A stretch of 64,000 nt of DNA from Saturnia japonica (lineage: Eukaryota > Arthropoda > Insecta > Lepidoptera > Saturniidae). Within the stretch, counting starts at the first letter, position 1, and each line of letters begins with the position of its first letter. The notes under the pieces are model-generated. The model was not told the DNA's origin. It ran no database searches and worked only from the letters and a program-made list of their open reading frames with translations. The stretch spans positions 29,394,653 to 29,458,652 of the forward strand of contig CM065304.1 in the NCBI GenBank assembly GCA_033032175.1, given 5' to 3'. Shown here piece after piece: positions 1-11,720 of this stretch. Both the position numbers and the translations under genes were made by a program.

Positions 1-220
1 AAGTGATAATTCATAATCGAGCCTTTTATGTATTATCCAGACGTGAGCAATATAATGAATGATGACTTTACAAGAAAACATAAATTAACTTAAAAAAAGG
101 TCGTTCGATCGTAATAATTACTAATCGAACTACTAATATTAGTAATTAGTAATGGTTATAATCGAGATATTTTCATAATCAAATGATTACATTAGTATAT
201 CTCATAATCGCCCACCACTA
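1..220. mobile_element. hAT-type MITE, truncated by window edge
   Basis: The right end carries a terminal repeat that is the exact reverse complement of the left terminus AGTGGTGGGCGATTATGA of the complete copy at 54404-54858. Internal stretches, such as the 'attagtaattagtaatg' block and the 'aaaggtcgttc' block, are also shared. No coding capacity is seen. The left end lies outside the window, so its target duplication cannot be checked. Confidence 0.7.
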
Positions 221-837
221 TATAAGAATACATTGTACACGGTTAATGGAAAAACTGATCTTAACGTCTTTAATTTTCGTAGAGTTGGCCTAGCGGTGTG
301 ATGACTAGACTTGTACGCACTGTTGTCTATACAGTACGAGTTGTCAATAGTGATATTTAAAAAGAAATTTTAAAGAAGTTATTTCTACGTTTTTTTTAAG
401 GTTTAACTTAAACCGAATGTATATGTACATCGCTGCGCACATGTTTTTCTTTTTTAAATTGGAAATAGTATAATCCATTAATTTAATGATGATGATGATT
501 ACAAGTGGCATATTGATGTAAAACATCTAATGTAGCGGGTCAGGCTGGTTGGCTGGCTTGGCCTCAATGTTTTGCCGTAACCGGCTGTTGGCGTAGCAAC
601 GCTTTGGTCCCAACGTTGGCGGTGTGTAGCTCAGTTCGTTTTTTTTAATAGACAGACTGGACAACTTCAAAGTCTCATGTTAAAACATGTATAGATTAAA
701 ACCGGTTGTTTGGGATTGCGACCACCATACACATAGTAATAAAATAAATATCTTCGCAATGGCTTTCTTTAGGTTTGTCGTGTTTCGGGATAACCTTGTG
801 TATTTGAGAACTATTTAAGATTATTTAATTTTTTTTT

Positions 838-1083
838 TTTAAAGAGGTAGGGCACAGATATATTTCATTGAAGATTTTTTCCAACCTCCACCTTACAGAG
901 AATCGCAGCTAATAGGTATCCTTGTGTTGTGTTCCTGCGGTCAGGAGGGATCCCAGTGCTCATCGGGGTAGACGTGGTTCAAAGTCGGCAATGAGCTACT
1001 GATACCTATGGTATTACAAGCGTCAATACGGAACCGTAGCCGCTTACCATCAGATGAGCTGTGTGCTTGTTTGCCACCTTTGT
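838..1083 (-). repeat. Interspersed repeat, family P (copy 1)
   Basis: Read on the minus strand, this segment matches the plus-strand segment at 48385-48700. Shared blocks include 'gatggtaagcggcta', 'gcttgtaatacc', 'aggaacacaacacaagg' and 'ctgtaagg'. It is non-coding and its class is uncertain. Confidence 0.6.
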
Positions 1084-3205
1084 AGTATTAAAAAAATAAT
1101 AAGAACTGGTATATTTTATTATTCTCATGTTATGATCAAAAAAATCTGAAAACATCAATGATAACTTATATTTATAAACATAATGTCGAGTAGGTATTTG
1201 AAATCATTAACGTTCACTGAGCTAACCATTGTCGAATTATTTTAATTGTTCGTTAATTTTTGAATATTGTTCATTTATATAACCAATTATTAGTAGTCGA
1301 AGTGTGTTTTAAGTCACCGCAGTAACAGGCGATGCGATGTTCGTCTGGTTTTCGCGGCGAGCCTGTCCCGCGGCGACCGCCCGCCCCCGGCTCGCACTTC
1401 CCCTATAGGTACTGGCAACCGGTGTAAATGAAATCAATTTCACACCATTTTCGTATTTTTAATATTTATAAAAGAGTAAAAATGTTTATTCAATTTTCAT
1501 TTTTCTTACTACAATTTTGATAAAATTCACGTAACACTCGCGTCGCTACTAGTGGGTAAAAGGGAATATTATAAAATAAAAAGTAAGTATTTTCGATTGA
1601 TTTTTGTTCTACTTAGTTTATGTCTTTTAAATTCTAAAGTGTTAATAATTTCTTTACTGTTTTCGACTAACTATCGGTTTATTGAACTGGCAAACGAGAT
1701 AGTTATCTAAAGTAGTAGTGCTTAGGCAAAGATTATTTAATATGACGTCTGTATCTGATATTTAGGACACGTATTGGAAACTTTCCACTTTCCGGTCGCG
1801 TTAACATGTCGACTGAAAACTCCTTTGCATAGTTTTTGTGAGTCTATAATAAAATCGTATTTAACGTCGATAATTAAATAGTGAATCGAATAACAGTGCG
1901 CTGCGCTGGTATCCAATAACAGACAACACGCTCGTTTCCAACGTGTTATATACAAAGTTTAACTTGACACTCGTATTATTGTTTGTAAATAATATTCAAT
2001 GAAAAATTTAAAATAACTAACTTTTTGAAGAAAATCTTGACATGAAATTGAGCTCGTGTGACATGGATTTTTTTTTAAAACGTGAAAGATATGTTCAAAA
2101 TGAATCCCGTCGTAATATGATTTTAAACTAACTTGTCCTTCAGAGTAAACATCGCTTTCAATAACAGCAATACCGAGTTCTCTCTATAAGCAACGTACGT
2201 TCAACACATTCGTATTTTCTTGTTGATATTGATGCTCCGATATTCATTCATTTAATCGTTCAATGAGACTTTGTTAAAACTATGCAACTGGTGTCTCGTT
2301 GCGCCCGGTTGATATGATGTTTATGTTTCTAATCGCTTTGTTACTTCGCCCGTTTTTGCCTAAATATGACCTACCCACTAAGCATAAAATTATTTCCGCG
2401 ATGGGGATACGTAAAATTATTTTTATAAGTTGGTTGGTTGGTCGATTGGTTGTGTTGTCGAGGTAAGTAAGCACTTCCCTCCACCACTCTCGAGTTGCTG
2501 GAAAATTCACGAATTCTCCGTTAACCCTTGCGATGGTAACGCTGAGTTCTGCATGTGTTATTCGAAAAAAGATGTTTGTACATAATCAATTACGTCCACC
2601 GATGTAGATGGGGATGAACCTTAGAGCCACCTTCAGGCAAGGCTATTCATAGAATCTGTCAAAGAGAGAAAGTCAGGCGCGGAAAATATTATGCTTAATC
2701 GGCAATCTCTAAACTGTCAGCTAATCGTTTTATATCAAACTTTTCAATTAAGTATCGTAATATATTGTAATTATTACTGTCTCCGTTAGGTTGTGAAATT
2801 TTCAAATCCACAAATAATTTTTTATATACATCTCAGGGCATTTCTTCGAGACCACGCGAGACCAATAGGAGGGTTTTACCTTACCAAAAAAATCAGAAAT
2901 ATTCAAAAATTCAAACAAATAATTCAACGTGGTCATGCTGCTAGTATTTTAGGCACTCTGCCTAGTAGCCCCGAAATATATATTAATTACATTGAAATAA
3001 AAGTAAACTAAGGATATAATACCAAATGAACCCGTAGATAATCTTACTCTGAAATATCCTTACCGAAATCGGAAAATGATTTATTGTTTTGCCGACGATG
3101 CAGCAATTTACTTAGTAATGCTGTGGTGCTCTTTTTTGGTAATAATAATAGTCGCATGACCTTTATCAAATCGTCGATATTTCTATAATAGGGTAATAAC
3201 ATAAG
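1084..3205. other. Gene-free stretch with one GC-rich island
   Basis: No convincing coding sequence is seen; short ORFs here have no recognisable domains. A GC- and CpG-rich patch at about 1325-1410 stands out from the AT-rich surroundings. It could be an unmethylated promoter-like island or a transposon end. Confidence 0.4.
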
Positions 3206-3207
3206 AC

Positions 3208-3465
3208 TGCCTCGTTAGCCTAAAGGTCGTTAGCGCGACTGCTATAAGCGAGGTCCTGGGTTCGAATCCCAAGTCGAGCAAAGTGTTATTGGGGTTACTG
3301 GGTAGCAACTTGGGGTTTGGTTTCGTGCTCGATTAATAGCAATAGGCTCGCCCCCTATTACGTGGAACCTAAAAACATATTCGGCGAACTGTGAGTGTAC
3401 AATTAGTGTACACCTCTGCCTAACTCTTCGGGGAATACAGGCGTGATGGTATGTTATGTTATAAT
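3208..3465 (+). mobile_element. tRNA-derived SINE, family A (copy 1)
   Basis: The 5' head resembles a tRNA with an A box near 3216 ('tagcctaaaggtcg') and a canonical B box, GGTTCGAATCC, at 3259-3269. It is followed by a core with 'caataggctcgccccctatt' and a tail ending 'ggcgtgatggtatgttatg'. Three other copies share this order: 10908-11164, 27978-28247 and 33018-33271. SINEs are transcribed by RNA polymerase III and copied by partner LINE machinery, which is family knowledge and not seen here. Confidence 0.85.
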
Positions 3466-5926
3466 TTTTATATTATTTTACTTATGGTAGAATTGTAATA
3501 ATCAATACTTTCTATAAGATGCTTTGTAGTATTGAGGTAATGTATTATAACAGGTAAAATGTTAATCGCAGTTATTAAATTAAATGGCTGCATCGTGATA
3601 ATCTCGAACTCGCCCCTGTGAGATGACGATTAGGAGATGACTCCTCTGCCATCTGCTCACTTCACAAGTTCAACAATTGTGTCAATACCCTATTACATTC
3701 AGAACACGTCACATTTATTAATGAGATGTCGTTTTTTTGAATATTTGTGTAACGTTTTATTTTATACTTATATCTAACTAACTATTATATTTTACTAGAA
3801 TTTTATTGGCTGCCTCTATTTTTTATAATTTTACCAATTCTACTTTTCATTCATATTTTAATTGGGCAACTTTTAATCGATTTTAACACTTTTAAAATCA
3901 CATATATCTGTTCAGCTATCTCATAATAACATTATTGTAATATTTCCTGAAATACACTGTTATGAATATTGCTATGATGTGTTTTACTAAAATTATATCT
4001 TACCTTTTATTTTTAATATTGAAGGTCATTTACTTAGTATACAGTTTATAGTTTTTTTCGCTATACCAACTATTAACTAATAACGATTACAATTTTCATT
4101 CTTACACCGGATTTTTTTTCGGGACACTATAATAACTTACTTTCGAAATACAATATGTATTAAAAACCCTCCCGAATCCGAAAAGTATATGTAGGTCCCA
4201 ACGACGCCCTAAATTTTAGTTATTATGAAAATAAAAATGTTATTACGATTTATAATTTACATATATAGTTTTATTTTCCCTAAAATTAAGCAAATTATTA
4301 AAACGTGATAACACCGTCGCCAGCCACTGCGCGGCGCAGCGGTACGTTTGATCATATGGCAATACCCTGCGCCGCGCCGCCTGTATTGCCATGTAAGTTT
4401 CCTCATTTAACTAATTTTTTTTACATTTTATTAAGGGTAAATTTTTTAACTTATAATCTGAGATAGATAACATAAAAAGAATATAATCTCGATACCTGAT
4501 AATACCTTCATGGGCGGGGTTTTTAATACATATTCTATATATCCGATTTTTACGCACACAAACTTTCACTGGGCGCTAATTTTAAGGCAAGTAAGTCCAT
4601 TTGTTTTCTTTCGTAGATCCAAGATTACTGTTGTGATTAAACTATATTTTCAGTAGAATACTTACATATCGTCGAAGGGGTATTTTTCATTAAGTTGTGT
4701 TTGAATTAATTTTTCATGGCATTTGTAAATAATTACACGGCTCTCTTCGCTTCGTCCAATAATAGTAGAGCAATGATTTCAGCTCTTCTATGGGAATAAG
4801 TAAGCTCCTATATCACGAAGGCCATGTAGAGACAAACGAAACTGGAGAGTGTTGTTATAATAATAATCGTTTGTCTTCCACATTAATATAAATTTACGTA
4901 ATACATAACATTCATAAGTCAATTCAATCAAGTGTAAGTACGCCTCGAGTTGAATTATGGGCTTTAGTTCAAATTTCGCAAATAAAATTACATCATAATT
5001 AAATTTAAAAACCTAGCGGTACGAGTAAGATTGATATGCATTTTGCACGAACACACTTTCAACTACTCTAGTTAAACTAAACTGCAATTAAAAATTCACA
5101 GACTTGGTACAAGTTGTAATATTTTTCGCGAGATCGATTTCACAGAGTTCAGACACGATTTTAAAAAGAAACTGAAGTATTGTTAAAACAATTTTTGATG
5201 AGAAGGAAATAACATACAGACTTGTAAGGCAGTGCACTGCAATCTTACATGAGGATTCTCAGAGATAGTACGCTTGAGGACATGGCTTAAAAGGCCTCGT
5301 ATATTAAGGCGCGTCGTCAAGCACACTCCAGTCGTACGACTGCTGACTTCATTACAGATGGTGACACCTATTCATATTTACACTTTCACAGCAATACTAT
5401 AGTACACTTTCTCCAACGCTCGGACTGACGTCTGTTTGTTTAATTATTTCGACTCCCATATTAATTAGTTACTAGTTTCTTGTTATTATAGTTCATAGAA
5501 TATGAACCGTAGTACAAAATATACAGTAGGGGTGATATTGTATCTAAGTGTCATAGGTATATTATGTGTTAGAATTAAAACGCGTTTTTAGTCAGAAAGC
5601 GTTTTCACTAGTTAAAACTAGTTTTACTGAATGAGTTTGTTGCAAATAGAATATTATGAAGGTTATTGACTTTTAATAAAGAACAATGTGATATGGCCGC
5701 GAGATATCGAAACTCGCGTGCAATGCTATTTCATCATGGATAGTTTTGTACAATATGAATAATTTCCATTAAAAAGAAATTAAAACATAAATATAGGTAT
5801 ATTCAAGTTATAACTAGGAAATTCTAGCTATAACAAAGTCATTTAGTTCTAACTAAAAACATGTTTTAACTATAATATACAAAGTGGATTTTTGAGATGG
5901 AGCAGTAAGATTAGATAGATGGGGTA
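3466..5926. other. Gene-free AT-rich stretch
   Basis: Nothing coding is recognised. The stretch contains the GC-rich hairpin described at 4354-4394 and short homopolymer runs. Confidence 0.4.
4354..4394. repeat. GC-loop hairpin (inverted repeat)
   Basis: ATGGCAATAC at 4356-4365 is exactly complementary to GTATTGCCAT at 4383-4392. One G-T wobble and one A-T pair extend the stem outward. The 17-nt loop is almost pure G+C, and another GC-rich block lies just upstream (4328-4341). Function is unknown. Confidence 0.6.
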
Positions 5927-7151
5927 GGGTGGAGCTAGCTGAACATAGGGGTAAGTTTTGCAATCTAAATATCTCAGAAACTACATACTGTACACTAACA
6001 CTTCAAATGACGGAAAGAAGTTGTTTTGTGGTAGGGGAACTCATTCCGCGACCGCAGAGCCGATCTGCCGATCGAGTAAAATATTTGCACGCTTTGTTTG
6101 TTTTACGACAAAAAAGTTACAAGTCAATATTTCTTCTGCACGGATCAAATATTATCTAATTTAAATCAGCTAAGTGTTAAACTTTCACATATTCTGTACA
6201 TTTTTAATATGTAGAATGAATTTGCTTCGGATTTAAACAGTTTTTTTTATAACCTCATTTTTCTTGCAAAAATGCGGGTTGGGATTAGTTGAGCAATTAT
6301 TTCAAGCTATAATACCCACTACTGATCCTGATCTACCTCCGGAACTAGGCTCTGTCAAGCTGTAAAGAAATCCTCCAGATCAAGCTCTAATACAGTGGGT
6401 TTTACTGAACCCGATCCAGCTCCTTCTATATCTCCACCAGCCAACGTGAACTCCAGCCCGGTACAAGCAACCAAGAAAATCATCAGTTCGATCAATCATT
6501 TGTCCCAGAAATCGTTCGAGCGTACTCAAAAACAGGTCCAAGAAAGGTAGGCAAGTATCCAAAGCAAGAGGAAAAGTCCTATTTTTACAGATACTCCAGA
6601 AAAAAAAAGAATAAAATATAACCATTAAAAAGTAAAGAAGCCAAAGAAGATTGCTAAGAAAGGAAACAGAAAGTATAAAAAAAATTTATATATTTATGTG
6701 ATAAAAGCAACGAATATGATGAGAAATATTCCTGCCTAGTATGATGCAAAGCCTATTCTGAAAGTTTGTCAGCATAAAAATGGATTGAGTATCAAGGAAT
6801 GCAAAACGTAGGCCAGTGGCTACTTTTAATTTCGTTTGCATTAATTGCTACAGTGATTAATATCTAATATACATATAAACCATGTTTAGGCTAGAAATTG
6901 TTATAGCTCAATTTGCCCCATACCCTTGCTCCAACTTACTTTACCTATGTGGCACGTTGAACAATTATGACTTTCTTCACTTAAACGGCTATAGCTCTTA
7001 AATGTGATATATTAATAAGAAATTTCTGTAGTCACTTTTTGAAAGGAATAAATTACTTACCCATCAGTATATATTATAAGCAAATTTGACTTACCGTTGA
7101 GGAGCTATAACAGATAAAGTGAAAAATTGCTCAACTAGCCCCGCTCTACCC
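5927..7151. mobile_element. Decayed pogo/Tigger-like DNA transposon
   Basis: The ends form an imperfect terminal inverted repeat: the left begins GGGTGGAGCTAGCTGAACA, and the right end read in reverse begins GGGTAGAGCGGGGCTAGTTG. Both are flanked by TA, as in Tc1/mariner/pogo elements. The plus-strand translation around 6390-6830 holds broken pieces resembling the C-terminal tail of pogo/Tigger transposases: a 'GFTEPDPAPS' segment, then 'TDTPEKKRIK' followed by a Lys-rich run, interrupted by stops. The DDE core is absent, so it is an internally deleted, inactive derivative. The pogo assignment rests on the tail and TA flanks only. Confidence 0.55.
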
Positions 7152-7439
7152 TACTTTAATTAAAAAATAGGCATTCCATCTTTTAGAGTTAGTAAAACAA
7201 ATAAAAGTTTTTTCGGTAATTGTGTTAGATTCTATAAAAAACTTCCTAAGCACATTACCGATTTTAGGGATAATTTCAATTATCATGTTGTTTTATTCTC
7301 GAAAGGATAGATAATTACGTTACGTTTACTTTACTATAGATTTTAATCCCATGCGGTGCGCAACCCAAATATGTTTTTCATTCCGACTGCAACATTGTAT
7401 TCAGCGAATAATAATAAGTTCTGCCGTTCTGCAGTACTG

Positions 7440-8707
7440 GCCATTTCAAATCAAAATAATTTTTGTTTGGCTAAGAATTCTAATTTCAAATTAATTTTAT
7501 TTTAAAAACATGGAATTCTTTTCCATTAGTAGTCATTTGTTTATTGATTAGTGTTACATTTTCATCGCATTTCAATCTTTTTTGTCATCATGGATACGTT
7601 AAAAATTCGAGTAATTATGGAATATGAGTACCGTCGTGGCAGCAACGCGGCACAAGCGGCACGCAACGCGGCACAAGCGGCACGCAACATCAACGACGTT
7701 TACGGAGCTAACACTACAAACCAACGCACCACCTGTTATTGGTTTGCTCGCTTCCGTTCTGGGAATTTCGACCTGAAAAATGAACCTCGCGGTCGTCCGA
7801 AGACTTTGGTCGACAATGACGAATTAAAGGCGATTGTGGAAGCTGATGATACACAATCTACGGCTGAATTAACAGCAGCTTTCGACGTTAGCGTCAAAAT
7901 AATATTGGTCCATTTGCGTCAAATTGGCAAGGTAAAAAAGCTTGACAAATGGGTGCCCCACGAACTCAATGATCGCCAGCGCGAAGTATGCGTCAAGCCG
8001 TGCCTTGCACTGCTCAACAGACACACAAATGAAGGAATTTTGAACCGCATTGTTACCTGCGATGATAAATGGATTCTGTTTTATAACCGCAAGCGCTCAG
8101 CAAGTTGGTTGGATCCTGGTTCAGCACCTAAACAATGCCCTAAACGAAAACTTACCCCTAGAAAAGTGATGGTCACTGTTTGGTGGTCTAGCGCCGGTAT
8201 GATTCATCACAGCTTCTTACCAAACGGGATGAGCATTACTGCAGATGTGTACTGTGAAGAACTGAACACAATGATGGAAAAGCTGGCACATCTCCGACCA
8301 GCATTAGTCAATCGCTCGTCTCCGCTGCTCCTGCACGACAACGCGCGACCTCATACTGCACAGCAGACGGTCTCCAAGTTGCAAGAACTGGGGTTGGAAG
8401 TTCTCCGTCATCCGCCCTACTCACCAGACCTTGCGCCTACAGAATACTACTTTTTCCAGAATTTAGATAACTCCTTGGCGGGAAAAAAATTCAATACCCG
8501 AGAGGCAGTACAAAATGCCTTTGAAGAATTTGTTGCCTCCCGTCCAGCTAATTTCTTTAAGAAGGGCATCAATAAACTGCCACTGCGCTGGCAAAGATGC
8601 ATTGATTGCATGGGTGATTACTTCGATTAATACAAATAAAAAATACATGAAATAAATTCGTTTAAATTTTTTCATACAAAACGGCAATTTCATAGGTAAA
8701 GACCTAA
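7440..8707 (+). mobile_element. mariner element (cecropia type), 5' end eroded
   Basis: The 3' terminal repeat is at about 8681-8707 and reads in reverse as TTAGGTCTTTACCTATG. It is directly followed by TA, the expected mariner target site. It resembles the terminus of the second mariner at 19273. No matching 5' terminal repeat is found upstream of the transposase, so the left boundary is only an estimate from the usual 1.25-1.3 kb length. Confidence 0.65.
7590..8630 (+). CDS. mariner transposase, uninterrupted ORF
   Basis: This is a cut-and-paste transposase of the Tc1/mariner superfamily, cecropia (Hsmar1/SETMAR-like) group. The family ORF most likely starts at the ATG at 7590, giving 346 residues, the normal mariner length; an in-frame ATG at 7551 would add 13 residues. 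In the longer numbering the N-terminal DNA-binding half covers about 15-125, WVPHEL lies at 134-139, the first catalytic Asp is D171 in TCDDKW and the second is D263 in LLHDNARPH. The third catalytic position, 34 residues later, is Glu (E298, in PDLAPTEYYFF) where mariners have Asp. A 21-bp in-frame tandem duplication at 7643-7684 doubles AAQAARN in the first helix-turn-helix region. There are no stops or frameshifts, but the D-to-E change and missing 5' terminal repeat suggest it cannot transpose. Confidence 0.9.
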   Translation: MDTLKIRVIMEYEYRRGSNAAQAARNAAQAARNINDVYGANTTNQRTTCYWFARFRSGNFDLKNEPRGRPKTLVDNDELKAIVEADDTQSTAELTAAFDVSVKIILVHLRQIGKVKKLDKWVPHELNDRQREVCVKPCLALLNRHTNEGILNRIVTCDDKWILFYNRKRSASWLDPGSAPKQCPKRKLTPRKVMVTVWWSSAGMIHHSFLPNGMSITADVYCEELNTMMEKLAHLRPALVNRSSPLLLHDNARPHTAQQTVSKLQELGLEVLRHPPYSPDLAPTEYYFFQNLDNSLAGKKFNTREAVQNAFEEFVASRPANFFKKGINKLPLRWQRCIDCMGDYFD

Positions 8708-8709
8708 TA

Positions 8710-9605
8710 TAAATAGCCCTATAACAAATATAGCAAGATTGTTTAATGAGAGATCAGGCAACACAGACATATTTTCTCAAGCATTTAGTTTATTCAATCA
8801 GTCATTGCTTAATAAATGAACATAATTTAATTTGTAATTTGTTCTGTACTGTATGTGTTGTTCCTTTTTAGAATATGATGATGTATTTAAATGTCACGCA
8901 GGCTTTTTATCTGTATGATTACACTATATTTAAATGGAAATGATAATAGGTATGTAATTGTATCTTTTTGTACTTATTTTGTTGGCATGCTAAATGTATA
9001 AAATAAAATTAAAATAAACTGTATACAATTTTGAAAACTGTAAAAAAATACAATAAAATAAACAAAATAAGATATAGGTAACCCGATCGAGCTTCTTACC
9101 GGTTCTCCTCGATGACTGGGTAGTTTAATATACTTTATGAGACATTTTGACCTGTATTTACGACTTTATTTAAGTGAACAGTCGGTAAGAAAATATTTAA
9201 TTTACAAAAAAAACTTTTTTTCACGTCTATCGATCATGTTTCTTAGATTTTTTATTAATTTCTTTTTTGTTCTGTTTATTTTATTATGTACTTACGTTGC
9301 GAAAGGTTATTCAAGCCGCGATAAAAGTTTTTTAGTACTCTAACCTCAGTCGATCTCATAGAGTATATTGATTCTTATAAGAAACTGGAACTATTTATAT
9401 AAAATTGTCGATAAATAATAATTGTTCGTAAATTGCTGATTTTCTTACTGACTTTAATAATAAAAACGTAGATGGAGGTTAAAATTAAGCATAAAAACGT
9501 CTCAAAAAGTTAAAACAAGTCTCCTTAGAAAGTTTTTCTGTAGCTAGAACGATTAAGGTACCTGTCCTTACTACCTCATCTCAAAACTCCACTGTGTCTA
9601 ATATA
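8710..9605. other. Gene-free AT-rich stretch
   Basis: No recognisable coding or repeat feature is seen between the mariner end and the next repeat. Confidence 0.4.
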
Positions 9606-9631
9606 TTATTATATTAAGTGAACAATTGATG

Positions 9632-9666
<35 letters not shown>

Positions 9667-9780
9667 ATTGGTTTCTCGGAAACAGCTCCAACGATTTAGA
9701 TGAAACTTTCCAAGTTTACCTAGATAGGTGTTTTACTTTTTTTGTTTATAAGACACCGAGGCCACCTCGGTCGCCCATAT
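9606..9780 (+). repeat. Interspersed repeat, family Q (copy 1)
   Basis: It begins 'tatattaagtgaacaatt', contains a (TA)n run at 9636-9663, 'cagctccaacgattt' and 'tttacctagataggtgttt', and ends near 'agacaccgag'. The same blocks occur in reverse orientation at 11561-11720. Non-coding. Confidence 0.75.
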
Positions 9781-10905
9781 ATTATATATTAAAGCTACAT
9801 ACTTATTTCATTTTATACAAAGCAGTAATAGTTTCCGTTCCCTTTGTGACATCTAGTCAGGAGTAAACATACTTTTTCGGCATGATAGGCTTTCACGATT
9901 TTATGATTCAATATTGTATACGGGGACTGATAAAATAATAAATTGAGGAATTCTGAGAATTGTTTTCGTGGTATCGGGATCAGAAGCGATGTTTAGTGAA
10001 ATAGTATCTCCATGTGACTATCGATAAGTGTAAGTTGAAACACTCGACCAGATGTTAACTACATAAGCGATTTCTCAAAGTAACCGCGGCCGCGGCCGTC
10101 ATGAGGCGACTTTTATTCACAGACTTTTATATTTATTTATTTTGCTAGGATCACTGGTGATAAGTGTACTTAAACATTTACAACAAGAACGCTTTTGAAG
10201 AGTTCCTCGTTGTATCTTCGAATTTGAGGGTCCAATGCTAATGAAATTAAAGTAGAATTACCCTTGAGGTATCCCCTATCCAACAAAAAAAAATTACGGG
10301 TTACACTCCGGGAGTGCCGAAGAAGTGAGAACTTATTTTCACGCGTGACATTTTTTAGATGGGTACTACTGGGGTTATTGGGTTATGAATTGTATTTTAT
10401 TAATTATTAGAAACTTTAAAATACGTTTAATATTATTTTATGAAAGACGCGTTCGCGGTCTGCTATATGTACATGCATATATGGACACACTATAGCTGCG
10501 TCTCGTAACGGTGTCGCGAGTCCAGAGATTTTATCTCATCTAAAAATATGCGTACCGCGCTAGAAGAAGTAAGGAAAAGAAAATACAGATTCTATTAAAG
10601 AATTTCAAATATAGAACGAGAATCAATAAGATACGAGTATAAATATATAATTATACCTATATATTGTCACCGAGCAGCGAATCGCAATTTATTTTTCTCC
10701 TTCGTCTGTGTCTTAGAAATAAATTTTGTATATTCTGCCGCTAAACATTTTTTTTCATATTTTTACGTTACACTTTTCGTAAATGGAGAAAAGTTTTCAA
10801 AGTCGTTTCGTGAAATCGTCGTACCATAGTGGCGGCTTGTACAAACGTAGTCACAAATCGCATAAACGGACATTTATATCGAAGGAAATAACATTATTTT
10901 AACAA
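9781..10905. other. Gene-free stretch
   Basis: No gene is recognised. A short GC-rich run, 'ccgcggccgcggccg', lies near 10083. Confidence 0.35.
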
Positions 10906-10907
10906 TA

Positions 10908-11164
10908 ACATACTATCACGCCTGTCTCCCCGAAGGATTAGGCAGAGGGTGTACTAATTTACACAATCAGTACACCGTGTATGTTTTTTGGTCCCATGTC
11001 ATAGTGGGCGAGCCTATTGCTATTAACCAGGCATAAATGTCAAACTCCGAGCTGCTACTGAAAATTTCATAGAAAAACCCAATAACATTTCGCTCGACCT
11101 GGGAATCGAACCTAGGAGTTCGATCATAGCAGTCGCGCTTGCGACCTTTAAGCTAATGAGGCAG
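10908..11164 (-). mobile_element. tRNA-derived SINE, family A (copy 2)
   Basis: Reverse-strand copy of the SINE at 3208. On the minus strand the head reads 'ctgcctcattagc', the B box is GGTTCGATTCC, the core includes 'caataggctcgccc' and the tail 'ggcgtgatagtatg'. Confidence 0.85.
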
Positions 11165-11306
11165 TTAGTAAATGGCATAAACTAAACGGATATTTATATC
11201 GAAAGAAAAATCAGTATTTTAATAATGGGTGCTCATATTTATTATAAATTAAGTAATTTTACTCTTAAAATATACCTACTTCATACCGATTTTTTTTTTA
11301 TAGGAG

Positions 11307-11545
11307 GACACAATTTCACACTCGGCCATTTAATTCCAAACTAAGCAAAGCTTGTAATATGGTAACTAAACAGCTGTTATACATACATAAATCGATATTT
11401 AACACCCAAACACACACAACTGATAAATGTCAATCATCACATAAAGTCAATCATGGGCGGGGTTCGAACCCGCGACCTCTCGGCTCAATAGTAGGTTTAT
11501 TACCACTGCCCCACGAGGCCTGTCAATAGTGTAGATGCAGCATGT
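11307..11545 (-). mobile_element. tRNA-derived SINE, family B
   Basis: On the minus strand a tRNA-like head (about 11460-11530) contains 'ggcctcgtggggcagtgg' and a B box, GGTTCGAACCC. The body (11307-11460) matches the headless copy at 43975-44140, for example 'aaactaagcaaag' and 'caacacccaaa'. The acceptor-stem ends do not pair as a tRNA and the body recurs, so a SINE is favoured over a tRNA gene. Confidence 0.65.
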
Positions 11546-11560
11546 GTAAATGTTAAATAT

Positions 11561-11720
11561 CTGGGCGACGTAGCTGTGCTCGGTGTCTTATATATTTAAA
11601 AAAACACCTATCTAGGTAAACTTGGAATGTAAAACATTATCTAAATGCAAAGTTTCATCGAAATCGTTGGAGCCGTTTACATATATGTATATACAAGAAT
11701 TGCTCACTTAATATAATGAT
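11561..11720 (-). repeat. Interspersed repeat, family Q (copy 2)
   Basis: Inverted relative to 9606-9780. Read on the minus strand it gives 'tatattaagtgagcaatt', 'cggctccaacgatttcgatg', 'cctagataggtgttt' and 'taagacaccgagc' in the same order. Confidence 0.75.

Noticed and set aside
5929..6164. Two overlapping plus-strand ORFs near the pogo-like left end
   Set aside because: They lie in the non-coding terminal part of the element and have no domain.
8463..8693. 76-codon minus-strand ORF
   Set aside because: Antisense shadow of the mariner transposase.
11460..11535. Possible tRNA gene on the minus strand
   Set aside because: The B box is good, but the acceptor ends do not pair and the adjoining body recurs elsewhere; a SINE explains it better.
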